A stretch of 5,533 bases of DNA. Source: Vitreoscilla sp. (GTDB taxonomy: Bacteria; Pseudomonadota; Gammaproteobacteria; Burkholderiales; Burkholderiaceae). Both the position numbers and the translations under genes were made by a program. Location of the stretch: the NCBI GenBank assembly GCA_014378125.1, contig JACMOG010000218.1:1-5533 (forward strand), written 5' to 3'. The notes under the pieces were generated by a model. That model had not been told where the DNA came from and made no database searches. It was given only the letters and a program-made list of their open reading frames with translations. This document shows, piece by piece, positions 1-5,533 of the stretch; position 1 is the first letter of the stretch; each line of letters starts with the position of its first letter.

Positions 1-527
1 CGCACGCGGCCGCCCTGCTCGCCGCCCAGCAGCCGCCACAGGATCTCGCGTTCGATCAGCGGGCGCAGCACCGGGGCGTCGCGCCGTTGATCGAGAAGAC
101 GCAGCAGCCGGACGGCGCAGTCGATCAGCTCGGCCGGCGCCCGCCGCACGCCGTAGCCGCAGGGCGCGGGCGCGCCGTCGTCGCTGCCGGCGGTTTCCAG
201 CAGCAGCGCGGCGATGGCGGCCGGATCCAGCGTCAGCCCGCAGGCCAGGTAGGGCCGCCGCTGGCTGGCGCCCACGATGCGGGCACAGATGGGCAGGTCG
301 ACCGACGTGACGATGAAGTCGCCTTCGCCGTACTCGAACAGGCGGTCGCCCACGATCGTCTCCTTGGCGCCCTGCGCGACGATCGCGAAGCCGGGCCGGG
401 TGACGTGGTGCACCGGCTGGGTGGGCTGGGTGGAGATCGTGGCGCGCACGCCGGCGAGCGGGGTGTCGGGCTGCCCGGCGCGCGCGTGACGCGCGATCAG
501 GGCCTGGAGTTCGGCGAGGGAAGACAT
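1..527 (-). CDS. AraC-family transcriptional regulator, N-terminal part (truncated by window edge)
   Basis: The reading frame is open from an ATG at 527 to the left edge, giving 175 complete codons without a stop. The product starts MSSLAELQALIARHA and looks like the AraC_N type of regulator (Pfam AraC_N followed by an AraC helix-turn-helix pair). Supporting pieces are the beta-rich segment FEYGEGDFIVTSVDLPI near residues 64-80, GASQRRPYL near 86-94, and the linker-like REILWRLLGGEQGG near 160-173, which in this family lies just before the DNA-binding domain. That domain would lie beyond the edge and is not seen. The ATG at 527 was chosen because the ATG at 535 is out of frame; the ribosome binding site is weak (GGA about 4 nt upstream). 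It is divergent from the SDR gene at 681, a common arrangement in which the regulator controls the adjacent oxidoreductase. The family call is fairly firm; the inducer and targets are unknown. Confidence 0.85.
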   Translation of the reverse strand, partial: MSSLAELQALIARHARAGQPDTPLAGVRATISTQPTQPVHHVTRPGFAIVAQGAKETIVGDRLFEYGEGDFIVTSVDLPICARIVGASQRRPYLACGLTLDPAAIAALLLETAGSDDGAPAPCGYGVRRAPAELIDCAVRLLRLLDQRRDAPVLRPLIEREILWRLLGGEQGGRV

Positions 528-571
528 GCGTCCATTGAATCCGAGCGCCGTCGCGGTGGCAATGGGCGGCT

Positions 572-638
572 GCCTGGAATCGCTGCGATTGGCAGGATCG
601 TGCAATCAATCGACAGCATGTGGCTACGGATTCCAGGC
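572..638. repeat. 10-bp perfect inverted repeat, candidate operator
   Basis: The left arm gcctggaatc (572-581) is the exact reverse complement of the right arm gattccaggc (629-638); 47 bp lie between them. A shorter inverted repeat, cgattg (586-591) and caatcg (607-612), is nested inside. Two distant half-sites in a divergent promoter fit binding or looping by an AraC-type regulator such as the one starting at 527. That role is inferred; the repeat itself is seen directly. Confidence 0.45.
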
Positions 639-670
639 CCTAGCGGCGCACCATGGATGCCTGTCAACGA

Positions 671-675
671 AAGGA
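671..675 (+). promoter_or_regulatory. Ribosome binding site of the SDR gene
   Basis: AAGGA lies 5 nt before the ATG at 681. It decides the start: the same frame is open far upstream (to 87 and beyond) and contains other Met codons, but only this ATG has a good Shine-Dalgarno sequence and places the Rossmann motif at the expected N-terminal position. Confidence 0.75.
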
Positions 676-680
676 TCATC

Positions 681-1511
681 ATGAGCAAGACCTGGTTCAT
701 CACCGGCGCCAGCCGCGGCCTCGGCGTCGACATCGCGAAGGCCGCGCTGGCGGCGGGCGATCGCGTCGTCGCCACCAGCCGGCAGCGCTCGCAGGTGGCC
801 GACAGCCTGGGTGCCGACACCAACCGGCTGATGTCGCTGGCGCTCGACGTCACCGACGCCGGCCAGGCGCAGGGCGCGGTGGCCGAGGCCGTGACGCGCT
901 TCGGCGGCATCGACGTGCTGGTCAACAACGCGGGCTACGGCCACCTCGGCTTCTTCGAGGAAACGACGTCCGATGACATCGAGGCGCAGTTCGGCACCAA
1001 CGTGTTCGGCCTGATGGCCGTCACGCGCGCCGCCCTGCCCGTGATGCGCGCCGCGCGCGGCGGGCGCATCTTCAACCTGTCGTCGGTGGCGGGGATGCGC
1101 GGCTCCGAGATGGGCTCGCTGTATTGCGCCACCAAGTGGGCCGTCGAGGGCTTCTCGGAAGCGCTGGCGCTGGAGGTCGCGCCGTTCGGCATCCAGGTGA
1201 CGATCATCGAGCCGGGGCCGTTCCGCACCGACTTCCTCACGCCCGGGTCGATCCGCTTCGGCGCCCAGGCCATCCCGGACTACGAGGAGCGCCGCACCGC
1301 GCAGCGTGCCACTTTCGAGCAACGCAACGGCAAGCAGCCAGGCGACCCGGTGAAGCTGGCCGAGGCGATGGTGCGGCTGGCCAACGATCCGGCACCGCCG
1401 ATGCGCTTCGCGGCGGGAGGGATGGCGGTGACGCTGTGGGATGCCAAGCTGGCGACGCTGCAGGCGGATCTGGACAAGTGGCGCGAGTTGGGCCTGGCGA
1501 CGGACTTTTGA
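681..1511 (+). CDS. Classical short-chain dehydrogenase/reductase (SDR), NAD(P)-dependent
   Basis: This 276-residue cytosolic oxidoreductase is of the usual length for a slightly extended classical SDR. The N-terminus MSKTWFITGASRGLG carries the TGxxxGxG cofactor-binding motif (residues 8-15). Other family marks are D56-V57 after the third strand, NNAG at 82-85, the catalytic Asn107, Ser135, Tyr148 and Lys152 (YxxxK with Ser 13 residues before Tyr), and the PG motif at 177-178 followed by R181-T182. Ser33-Arg34 after the second strand suggests NADP(H) over NAD(H), by inference. The C-terminal part (about 190-276) is the variable substrate region, so the substrate cannot be read from sequence. 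The gene is divergent from the AraC-family regulator at 527 and convergent with acnA; it is probably monocistronic and controlled by that regulator. No truncation or missing catalytic residue is seen. Confidence 0.93.
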   Translation: MSKTWFITGASRGLGVDIAKAALAAGDRVVATSRQRSQVADSLGADTNRLMSLALDVTDAGQAQGAVAEAVTRFGGIDVLVNNAGYGHLGFFEETTSDDIEAQFGTNVFGLMAVTRAALPVMRAARGGRIFNLSSVAGMRGSEMGSLYCATKWAVEGFSEALALEVAPFGIQVTIIEPGPFRTDFLTPGSIRFGAQAIPDYEERRTAQRATFEQRNGKQPGDPVKLAEAMVRLANDPAPPMRFAAGGMAVTLWDAKLATLQADLDKWRELGLATDF

Positions 1512-1515
1512 ACGA

Positions 1516-1547
1516 AGGGGTCTGGCCCCGTCCGGAGCCAGACCCCT
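1516..1547. terminator. Bidirectional terminator-like hairpin between SDR gene and acnA
   Basis: Arms aggggtctggc (1516-1526) and gccagacccct (1537-1547) are perfectly complementary over 11 bp with a 10-nt loop. The hairpin starts 5 nt after the SDR stop codon and ends 3 nt before the acnA stop codon on the other strand, filling nearly all of the 39-bp gap. There is no run of T on either side (ggttcacg on plus, tcgttcaa on minus), so intrinsic termination may be weak or assisted. It could instead be a copy of a dispersed palindromic repeat. Confidence 0.6.
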
Positions 1548-1550
1548 GGT

Positions 1551-4310
1551 TCACGCCAGCAACTGCCGAAGCACGTACGGCAGGATGCCGCCGTGCGCGT
1601 AGTAGTCCACCTCGATGGGCGTGTCGATGCGCAGGATCAGCGGCACGCGCTGGCTCTTGCCGTCGGCGCGGTGGATCACCAGCGTGGCCTCGGACTGCGG
1701 CACGATGGGCGCGGCCCATTCGATGTCGATGGTCTCGTTGCCGGTGAGCCCCAGGCTGGCCCAGGTGACGCCGGCCTTGAACTGCAGCGGCAGCACGCCC
1801 ATGCCCACCAGGTTGTTGCGGTGGATGCGTTCGAAGCTGCGCGCGATGACGGCCTTGATGCCCAGCAGGTAGGTGCCCTTGGCGGCCCAGTCGCGGCTGG
1901 AGCCGGTGCCGTACTCCTCGCCGGCGAACACCACGGTGGGCGTGCCCGCGGCCTGGTAGGCCATGGCCGCGTCGTAGATCGACACCGGCGTCGAGCTGTC
2001 CACCGGCACCTCGGCGCTGCCCTGGGTGCCCTGGTACAGCGTGTAGCCGCCCTCCACCCGGCCGCCGTCGGCGCGCGCCGGAAGCATCAGGTTCTTGATG
2101 CGCACGTTGGCGAACGTGCCGCGCATCATCACCTCGTGGTGGCCGCGGCGCGAGCCGTACGAGTTGAAGTCCGCCGGCAACACGCCGTTGGCCTGGAGGT
2201 ACTTGCCCGCGGGCGAGTCGGTCTTGATGGAGCCGGCCGGCGAGATGTGGTCGGTGGTGATCGAGTCGCCGAACAGCGCCATGATGCGCGCGCCCTTCAC
2301 CGACGTGGGCGCCGGCTTCGGGATCTGCGTGAAGCCGTCGAAGAACGGCGGCCGCGCGATGTAGGTGCTCTTCGGCCAGTCGTAGACCTGCCCCGTGACG
2401 CCTGTGATGTCGCCCCACAGCTTGCCGGGGTTGCTCTTGACCTGCGCGTAGTTGGCGCGGAACGCGTCCGCGTCCATAGCGAACTTCATCAGCGCGTACA
2501 CCTCCTCGCTGGTGGGCCAGATGTCGCCCAGCCACACGTCCTTGCCGTCGGTGCCGCGGCCCACCGGCTGGGTCATCAGGTCGACCTTGACGTTGCCGGC
2601 GATGGCGTAGGCCAGCACCAGCGGCGGGCTGGCGAGGAAGTTGGCCTTCAGGTTCGGGTGGATGCGCGCCTCGAAGTTGCGGTTGCCCGAGAGCACCGCG
2701 GCGGCCACCAGGTCGTTCTCCACGATGGTCTGGTTCAGCTCCGGCGTGAGGTCGCCGGCATTGCCGATGCAGGTGGTGCAGCCATAGGCCGCCACGTTGA
2801 AGCCCAGCGCCTCCAGCGCCGGGAGCAGGCCGGCCTTCTCCAGGTACTCGGTGACGATGCGCGAGCCCGGCGCCAGCGAGGTCTTGACGTGCGGCTTCAC
2901 GCGCAGGCCGGCGGCGACCGCCTTCTTGGCCAGCAGGCCGGCGGCCAGCATCACGCTGGGGTTGCTGGTGTTGGTGCAGCTGGTGATGGCGGCGATCAGC
3001 ACGTCGCCGTGGCCGCTCTCGATGCCGCTGGCGGTGACCGCGCGACGCGTCACCTGGTCGGGCGGCAGGTTGTAGCCGTTGGCCGCCGCGGGCGTGACCA
3101 GCAGCTCGTCGAATTTCTTCGACAGCTTGCCGATCTCGATGCGATCCTGCGGCCGCTTCGGGCCGGCCAGGCTCGGCGTCACGGTGGACAGGTCGAGCGT
3201 GAGCGACTCGCTGAAGTCGATCGAGCCGCTGGCCGGCGTGCCGAACAGGCCCTGCGCCTTGAAGTACGCCTCGAACGACTCGATCTCCGCGTCCGTGCGG
3301 CCGGTGCCGCGCAGGTACTCCACGGTCTTGTCGTCCACCGAGAAAAAGCCCATGGTGGCGCCGTACTCGGGCGCCATGTTGGCCAGGGTGGCGCGGTCGG
3401 GCACCGACAGCTTCGCCACGCCGGCGCCATAGAACTCCACGAACTTGCCCACCACCTTGGCCTTGCGCAGCATCTCGGTGACGGTGAGCACCAGGTCGGT
3501 GGCGGTGACGCCCTCGCGCAGTTGCCCGGTGAACTCGAAGCCCACGACGTCGGGCGTGAGGATGTAGACCGGCTGCCCCAGCATGGCGGCCTCGGCCTCG
3601 ATGCCGCCCACGCCCCAGCCGACCACGCCCAGGCCGTTGATCATGGTGGTGTGGCTGTCGGTGCCCACCAGCGTGTCGGGGTAGTACACCGGCGGCTTGC
3701 CGGCGTCGTCCGGCCCCTTGTGCACGCCGCGCGCCAGGTACTCCAGGTTGACCTGGTGGACGATGCCGAAGCCCGGAGGCACCACGCCGAAGGTGTCGAA
3801 CGCCTGCATGCCCCACTTCATGAACTTGTAGCGCTCGTTGTTGCGCTGGAACTCGATCTTCATGTTGATGTCGAGCGAGTTCTTGTGGCCGAAGTCGTCG
3901 ATCATCACGCTGTGGTCGACCACCAGGTCCACCGGCACCAGCGGCTCGATGGTCTTCGGGTTCTTGCCCTGGTTGGCCGCCTCGGAGCGCATGACCGCCA
4001 AGCCGCACAGCAGCGGCCCGCCGGTGAAGTCCTGCAGCACCACGCGGGACACCACGAACGGGATCTCTTCGCTGCGCACGCCCACGGGCGCCCAGTTGGC
4101 CAGCTGGCGCACGTGCTCGGCCGTCACGCGGCGTCCGTCGCAGTGGCGCAGCAAGGCCTCAAGCACGATGCGGATGGACACCGGCAGCCGGGCAATCCGG
4201 GGGAATTCCGCAGTGAGCGCCGGCAGCGAATGGAAGCGGCCGGTGGCGCCCGAGGGCATCTTGAACGTCTGCAGGGTGTGCGCGAACGGCGCGATCGGGG
4301 CCAGGGACAT
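1551..4310 (-). CDS. acnA: Aconitate hydratase A (aconitase, [4Fe-4S])
   Basis: This complete 919-residue enzyme interconverts citrate and isocitrate through cis-aconitate in the TCA and glyoxylate cycles, in the cytosol. E. coli AcnA is 891 residues. Cluster ligands are Cys445 (ITSCTN) and Cys511/Cys514 (GCTTCIGN). Active-site residues expected from aconitase/IRP1 structures are present: Gln93, Asp132-His133, His185, Asp218-Ser219-His220 (GTDSHT), Glu292, Arg544 and Arg549 (SGNRNFEAR), Arg730 (RGTFAN) and Ser804-Ser805-Arg806 (GTGSSRDWA). The mobile C-terminal swivel domain spans roughly 670-919; a segment near 741-775 is longer than in E. coli. AcnB and the methylcitrate enzyme AcnD are excluded by the [18 protein letters not shown] segment (223-240) and domain order. 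The ATG at 4310 is chosen over the in-frame ATG at 4391 because it has AGGAGA at the right distance and matches the family N-terminus. Residues 98, 103 and 106 depart from the usual DFTGVP...DLAAMR pattern. The gene is apparently monocistronic. Confidence 0.97.
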   Translation of the reverse strand: MSLAPIAPFAHTLQTFKMPSGATGRFHSLPALTAEFPRIARLPVSIRIVLEALLRHCDGRRVTAEHVRQLANWAPVGVRSEEIPFVVSRVVLQDFTGGPLLCGLAVMRSEAANQGKNPKTIEPLVPVDLVVDHSVMIDDFGHKNSLDINMKIEFQRNNERYKFMKWGMQAFDTFGVVPPGFGIVHQVNLEYLARGVHKGPDDAGKPPVYYPDTLVGTDSHTTMINGLGVVGWGVGGIEAEAAMLGQPVYILTPDVVGFEFTGQLREGVTATDLVLTVTEMLRKAKVVGKFVEFYGAGVAKLSVPDRATLANMAPEYGATMGFFSVDDKTVEYLRGTGRTDAEIESFEAYFKAQGLFGTPASGSIDFSESLTLDLSTVTPSLAGPKRPQDRIEIGKLSKKFDELLVTPAAANGYNLPPDQVTRRAVTASGIESGHGDVLIAAITSCTNTSNPSVMLAAGLLAKKAVAAGLRVKPHVKTSLAPGSRIVTEYLEKAGLLPALEALGFNVAAYGCTTCIGNAGDLTPELNQTIVENDLVAAAVLSGNRNFEARIHPNLKANFLASPPLVLAYAIAGNVKVDLMTQPVGRGTDGKDVWLGDIWPTSEEVYALMKFAMDADAFRANYAQVKSNPGKLWGDITGVTGQVYDWPKSTYIARPPFFDGFTQIPKPAPTSVKGARIMALFGDSITTDHISPAGSIKTDSPAGKYLQANGVLPADFNSYGSRRGHHEVMMRGTFANVRIKNLMLPARADGGRVEGGYTLYQGTQGSAEVPVDSSTPVSIYDAAMAYQAAGTPTVVFAGEEYGTGSSRDWAAKGTYLLGIKAVIARSFERIHRNNLVGMGVLPLQFKAGVTWASLGLTGNETIDIEWAAPIVPQSEATLVIHRADGKSQRVPLILRIDTPIEVDYYAHGGILPYVLRQLLA

Positions 4311-4504
4311 ATCTTCTCCTCGCGGTGACGGCACCGCTGACTGCGACAGGGGCAAGCGGGCATCTTGCCTCAGCCAAGCCCTTTGCCTCATGACCCCGTG
4401 CGAGTGTCAGTCGTTTTTACTCGGGTTCGCCAATTGCCGAGCATCGACCCCGCCGTCCGCCTGGAAATAGGGTCCAATGGCGGCGTGAACCCGAAACCCC
4501 GCCC
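4311..4504. promoter_or_regulatory. Divergent acnA/arfB intergenic region
   Basis: This 194-bp region lies between the starts of acnA (minus) and arfB (plus) and should contain both promoters. Visible structure includes two direct copies of ttgcctca (4365-4372 and 4383-4390), an imperfect palindrome cgagtgtcagtcg (4401-4413) and a short T run (4414-4418). None forms a clear -35/-10 pair on either strand, so no specific promoter is called. No open reading frame or RNA gene is supported here. Confidence 0.5.
4316..4320 (-). promoter_or_regulatory. Ribosome binding site of acnA
   Basis: AGGAG on the minus strand lies 5 nt upstream of the ATG at 4310 (context gaggagaagatATG). It settles the start codon against the upstream in-frame ATG at 4391, which has no such signal and would add 27 residues unlike any AcnA N-terminus. 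Confidence 0.85.
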
Positions 4505-4903
4505 ATGCCGCTGACGATCCCACCCGACGAGGTGGAGATCACCGCCATCCGCGCCCAGGGTGCCGGGGGCCAGAACGTCAACAAGGTGTCCAGCGCGGTG
4601 CACCTGCGCTACGACGTGCGCGCCTCGTCGCTGCCGGTGGAGGTGAAGGAGCGCCTGCTGTGCCTGCGCGACAGCCGCATCACCGACGAGGGCGTCGTGG
4701 ACACCAAGGCGCAGCAGTACCGCAGCCAGGAGCAGAACCGGGGCGACGCCTGGATGCGGCTGCAGGAACTGGTCGATTCGGTGGAGAAGCCGCCCCGGGT
4801 GCGGCGCGCCACCAAGCCCACCTATGGCTCGAAGCAGCGCCGGCTGGAGGGCAAGAGCGTGCGGTCGGCGATCAAGGCGGGGCGGGGCAAGGTGGTCGAC
4901 TGA
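4505..4903 (+). CDS. arfB: Alternative ribosome rescue factor ArfB (peptidyl-tRNA hydrolase, YaeJ)
   Basis: This 132-residue protein rescues ribosomes stalled on mRNA lacking a stop codon. It enters the A site and hydrolyses peptidyl-tRNA. The catalytic Gly-Gly-Gln is at 21-23 within RAQGAGGQNVNKVSSAVHLR (16-35), the hallmark of class I release-factor-like hydrolases. After the compact domain (about 1-100) comes a basic tail (about 105-130, with KQRR, KSVRSAIKAGRGK) that in E. coli ArfB (140 aa) threads into the empty mRNA channel. There is no stop-codon-reading domain, which excludes RF1/RF2. The ATG at 4505 lacks a clear Shine-Dalgarno sequence (upstream bases ccgaaaccccgccc), so it may be poorly translated or leaderless; no upstream in-frame start fits better. 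It is divergent from acnA and converges, with only 10 bp between stops, on the immunity gene at 4914. Confidence 0.95.
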   Translation: MPLTIPPDEVEITAIRAQGAGGQNVNKVSSAVHLRYDVRASSLPVEVKERLLCLRDSRITDEGVVDTKAQQYRSQEQNRGDAWMRLQELVDSVEKPPRVRRATKPTYGSKQRRLEGKSVRSAIKAGRGKVVD

Positions 4904-4920
4904 CCGGGCCTCGTCAGTCG
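4897..4920. terminator. Hairpin spanning the stop codons of arfB and the immunity gene
   Basis: Arms cgactgac (4897-4904) and gtcagtcg (4913-4920) are perfectly complementary over 8 bp with an 8-nt loop. The arfB TGA (4901-4903) lies in one arm and the minus-strand TGA of the immunity gene (4914-4916) lies in the other. No T tract follows on either strand. A shared bidirectional terminator or 3'-end protecting stem is plausible; the symmetry is seen, the function inferred. Confidence 0.45.
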
Positions 4921-5135
4921 CCCGTCAGCTCGTCGTAGGGCGTCAGGTTGAGCACCGTCTTCGCTTCGACGTCGTAGGGCCGCTCGAGGTCTTCCGCGGC
5001 CTGGAGCACCTGCTCGAGCGCCTCGTAGTCCTCGGGCTCCGCATCCCCTTCGGCCAGTGCTGCGCGAATCTGGCGGATCCTGGCCGCGATCGCCTCGATG
5101 GCGATCAACATGGTTCGAGTCTGGATTTGAGGCAT
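4914..5135 (-). CDS. tsi2: Tsi2-like immunity protein (cognate to Tse2-like toxin)
   Basis: This small 73-residue protein is strongly acidic (16 Asp/Glu against 6 Lys/Arg) and mainly helical, with likely helices at about 8-29 and 34-58. From memory of P. aeruginosa Tsi2 (77 aa), it aligns end to end: TMLIAIEAIAARIRQI (8-23) matches TLMVAIQCVAARTREL, EALEQVLQAAEDLERPY (38-54) matches the second helix, and TPYDEL (65-70) matches PPYDRL near the C-terminus. Tsi2 is a cytoplasmic dimer that binds and neutralises Tse2, and the same role is inferred here. The start at 5135 was chosen for this agreement; a longer upstream frame overlaps the toxin gene as a shadow, and Met9 (5111) is an alternative. 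No Shine-Dalgarno is seen, so translation may be coupled to the toxin gene, which ends 29 nt upstream. It could serve as an antitoxin in a non-secreted pair. Confidence 0.82.
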   Translation of the reverse strand: MPQIQTRTMLIAIEAIAARIRQIRAALAEGDAEPEDYEALEQVLQAAEDLERPYDVEAKTVLNLTPYDELTGD

Positions 5136-5164
5136 GGTGGAATGATGTGGATCGAGACGGGCGG

Positions 5165-5533
5165 TCAGCCCTTGGCCAGGGCGACCTGCCGGGCCACGGC
5201 CGCTCGCGCCATGTTGTCGAGATAGCCCTTGAACGTCAGCACGGTCATCTGCGTACGCGGCTCGAGCTGATAGTGTCGAGCAGAGACGCCCGTCGCCTCG
5301 CTGGTCTTGACCCGGTCGTTCCGCTCGATGTGGATCTCGTCCGAGTAGTCGGTTCCGGCAGGAATGTGGAATTCCTTGCCGAGATACCAACCCGAGACAT
5401 CGTGCATCGAGGTACCGCCGCCGGTCTGGACTTCAGGGCCGCCGTCGCCTGCCACGATCCTGACGTCGGCGCGATCCGTCTTCCACTTGCCGGTTTTCTT
5501 CACGAATCGCTGCGTGTCCGCCCAGCGGGGATC
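5165..5533 (-). CDS. tse2: Tse2-like toxin (ADP-ribosyltransferase-fold T6SS effector family), N-terminus beyond window
   Basis: The frame is open from the TGA at 5165 to the right edge (122 codons visible). A GTG at 5503 could start it, but there is no ribosome binding site and the frame continues as DPRWADTQRF before it, so the true start lies outside, about 38 residues further by comparison with Tse2 (158 aa). Counting from the GTG, motifs shared with remembered P. aeruginosa Tse2 are IVAG (16-19), GGTS (29-32), IPxGTD (47-52), HY (77-78) and LDNxxRxAxxRQ (95-106), in the same order with near-identical spacing. GGTS and HY hold the counterparts of Thr79/Ser80 and His122, which are important for Tse2 toxicity. 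Tse2 is a cytoplasm-acting toxin delivered by the type VI secretion system. The next gene encodes a Tsi2-like protein, which strongly supports the call. My count gives about 62% G+C over 5221-5520, somewhat below sampled acnA stretches. No secretion gene is visible nearby. Confidence 0.82.
   Translation of the reverse strand, partial: DPRWADTQRFVKKTGKWKTDRADVRIVAGDGGPEVQTGGGTSMHDVSGWYLGKEFHIPAGTDYSDEIHIERNDRVKTSEATGVSARHYQLEPRTQMTVLTFKGYLDNMARAAVARQVALAKG

Larger units (their letters stand above)
528..680. promoter_or_regulatory. Divergent regulator/SDR intergenic region
   Basis: This 153-bp stretch separates the two divergent start codons (527 minus, 681 plus) and must hold the promoters of both genes. 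It is more AT-rich in its middle (about 578-632) than the flanking genes. A TTGGCA at 589-594 resembles a -35 box for the plus strand, but no convincing -10 box lies 16-18 bp downstream, so exact promoters are not called. The inverted repeat listed separately lies inside it. Confidence 0.6.

Noticed and set aside
589..617. Sigma-70 promoter for the SDR gene starting with TTGGCA
   Set aside because: No acceptable -10 hexamer occurs at 16-18 bp spacing, so the single good hexamer is not enough.
87..680. N-terminal extension of the SDR frame by about 200 residues
   Set aside because: The upstream part is Arg/Gly/Ala-rich low-complexity translation antisense to the AraC-family gene. The ATG at 681 has a ribosome binding site and gives a normal SDR N-terminus.
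1237..4008. Long minus-strand open frame of 923 codons in another frame of acnA
   Set aside because: It is an out-of-frame shadow of acnA with repetitive Arg/Gly/His composition and continues across the SDR gene on the wrong strand.
1551..4310. AcnD/2-methylcitrate dehydratase or AcnB identity for the aconitase
   Set aside because: The [13 protein letters not shown] segment and overall order match AcnA. No prpB, prpC or prpF gene is adjacent, and AcnB has a different domain arrangement.
1593..4328. Long plus-strand open frame of 911 codons opposite acnA
   Set aside because: It is rich in His, Arg, Val and Gly with no recognisable domain and lies exactly antisense to a clear aconitase. Such frames arise from GC-rich codon bias.
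4311..4391. Earlier in-frame ATG for acnA at 4391
   Set aside because: It would add 27 residues unlike AcnA N-termini and would skip the AGGAG placed correctly for the ATG at 4310.
5136..5390. Extended start of the immunity gene, giving 158 residues
   Set aside because: The extra segment overlaps the toxin gene in another frame and has shadow-like composition. The ATG at 5135 gives a product collinear with Tsi2.
5501..5503. GTG as the true start of the toxin gene
   Set aside because: There is no Shine-Dalgarno, the frame stays open to the edge with plausible protein sequence, and the product would lack nearly a third of Tse2.
1..5533. tRNA, rRNA, CRISPR array, transposase or integrase
   Set aside because: I read both strands for these and found no tRNA-like cloverleaf, no regularly spaced repeats and no recombinase motifs.

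Overview
The window is GC-rich DNA (about two-thirds G+C by eye) with dense coding on both strands. The style of the proteins, including a Burkholderiales-type AcnA and the AraC/SDR divergent pair, suggests a betaproteobacterium, most likely Burkholderiales (Comamonadaceae/Sphaerotilaceae-like). That assignment rests on remembered family sequences, not on a search.

Layout: (1) 1-527, minus strand, the N-terminal part of an AraC-family regulator running off the left edge. (2) 528-680, a divergent intergenic region with a 10-bp inverted repeat. (3) 681-1511, plus strand, a classical short-chain dehydrogenase/reductase, the likely target of the regulator. (4) 1516-1547, a strong hairpin between the convergent ends of the SDR gene and acnA. 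(5) 1551-4310, minus strand, a complete aconitase A of 919 residues with all its [4Fe-4S] and catalytic residues. (6) 4311-4504, a divergent intergenic region. (7) 4505-4903, plus strand, the ribosome rescue hydrolase ArfB (YaeJ). (8) 4897-4920, a perfect 8-bp hairpin holding both convergent stop codons. (9) 4914-5135 and 5165-5533, minus strand, a two-gene operon: a toxin truncated by the right edge followed by a small acidic protein.

The most notable content is the two-gene operon at the right edge. Without special attention both genes would be called hypothetical. The larger product matches the C-terminal two-thirds of Tse2, the Pseudomonas aeruginosa H1-T6SS effector with an ADP-ribosyltransferase-like fold. 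It keeps the GGTS and HY motifs that contain residues important for Tse2 toxicity. The 73-residue product downstream matches Tsi2, the 77-residue immunity protein, along its whole length. Order and spacing (toxin first, immunity 29 nt later) also agree with tse2-tsi2. No secretion, VgrG, PAAR or Hcp gene is visible here, so the pair looks like an orphan effector-immunity module, or toxin-antitoxin-like module, inserted beside housekeeping genes.

Aconitase (TCA cycle) and ArfB (translation rescue) are independent housekeeping functions that share only a divergent promoter region. The AraC/SDR pair is a self-contained regulatory unit. No RNA gene, insertion sequence or CRISPR array was seen.
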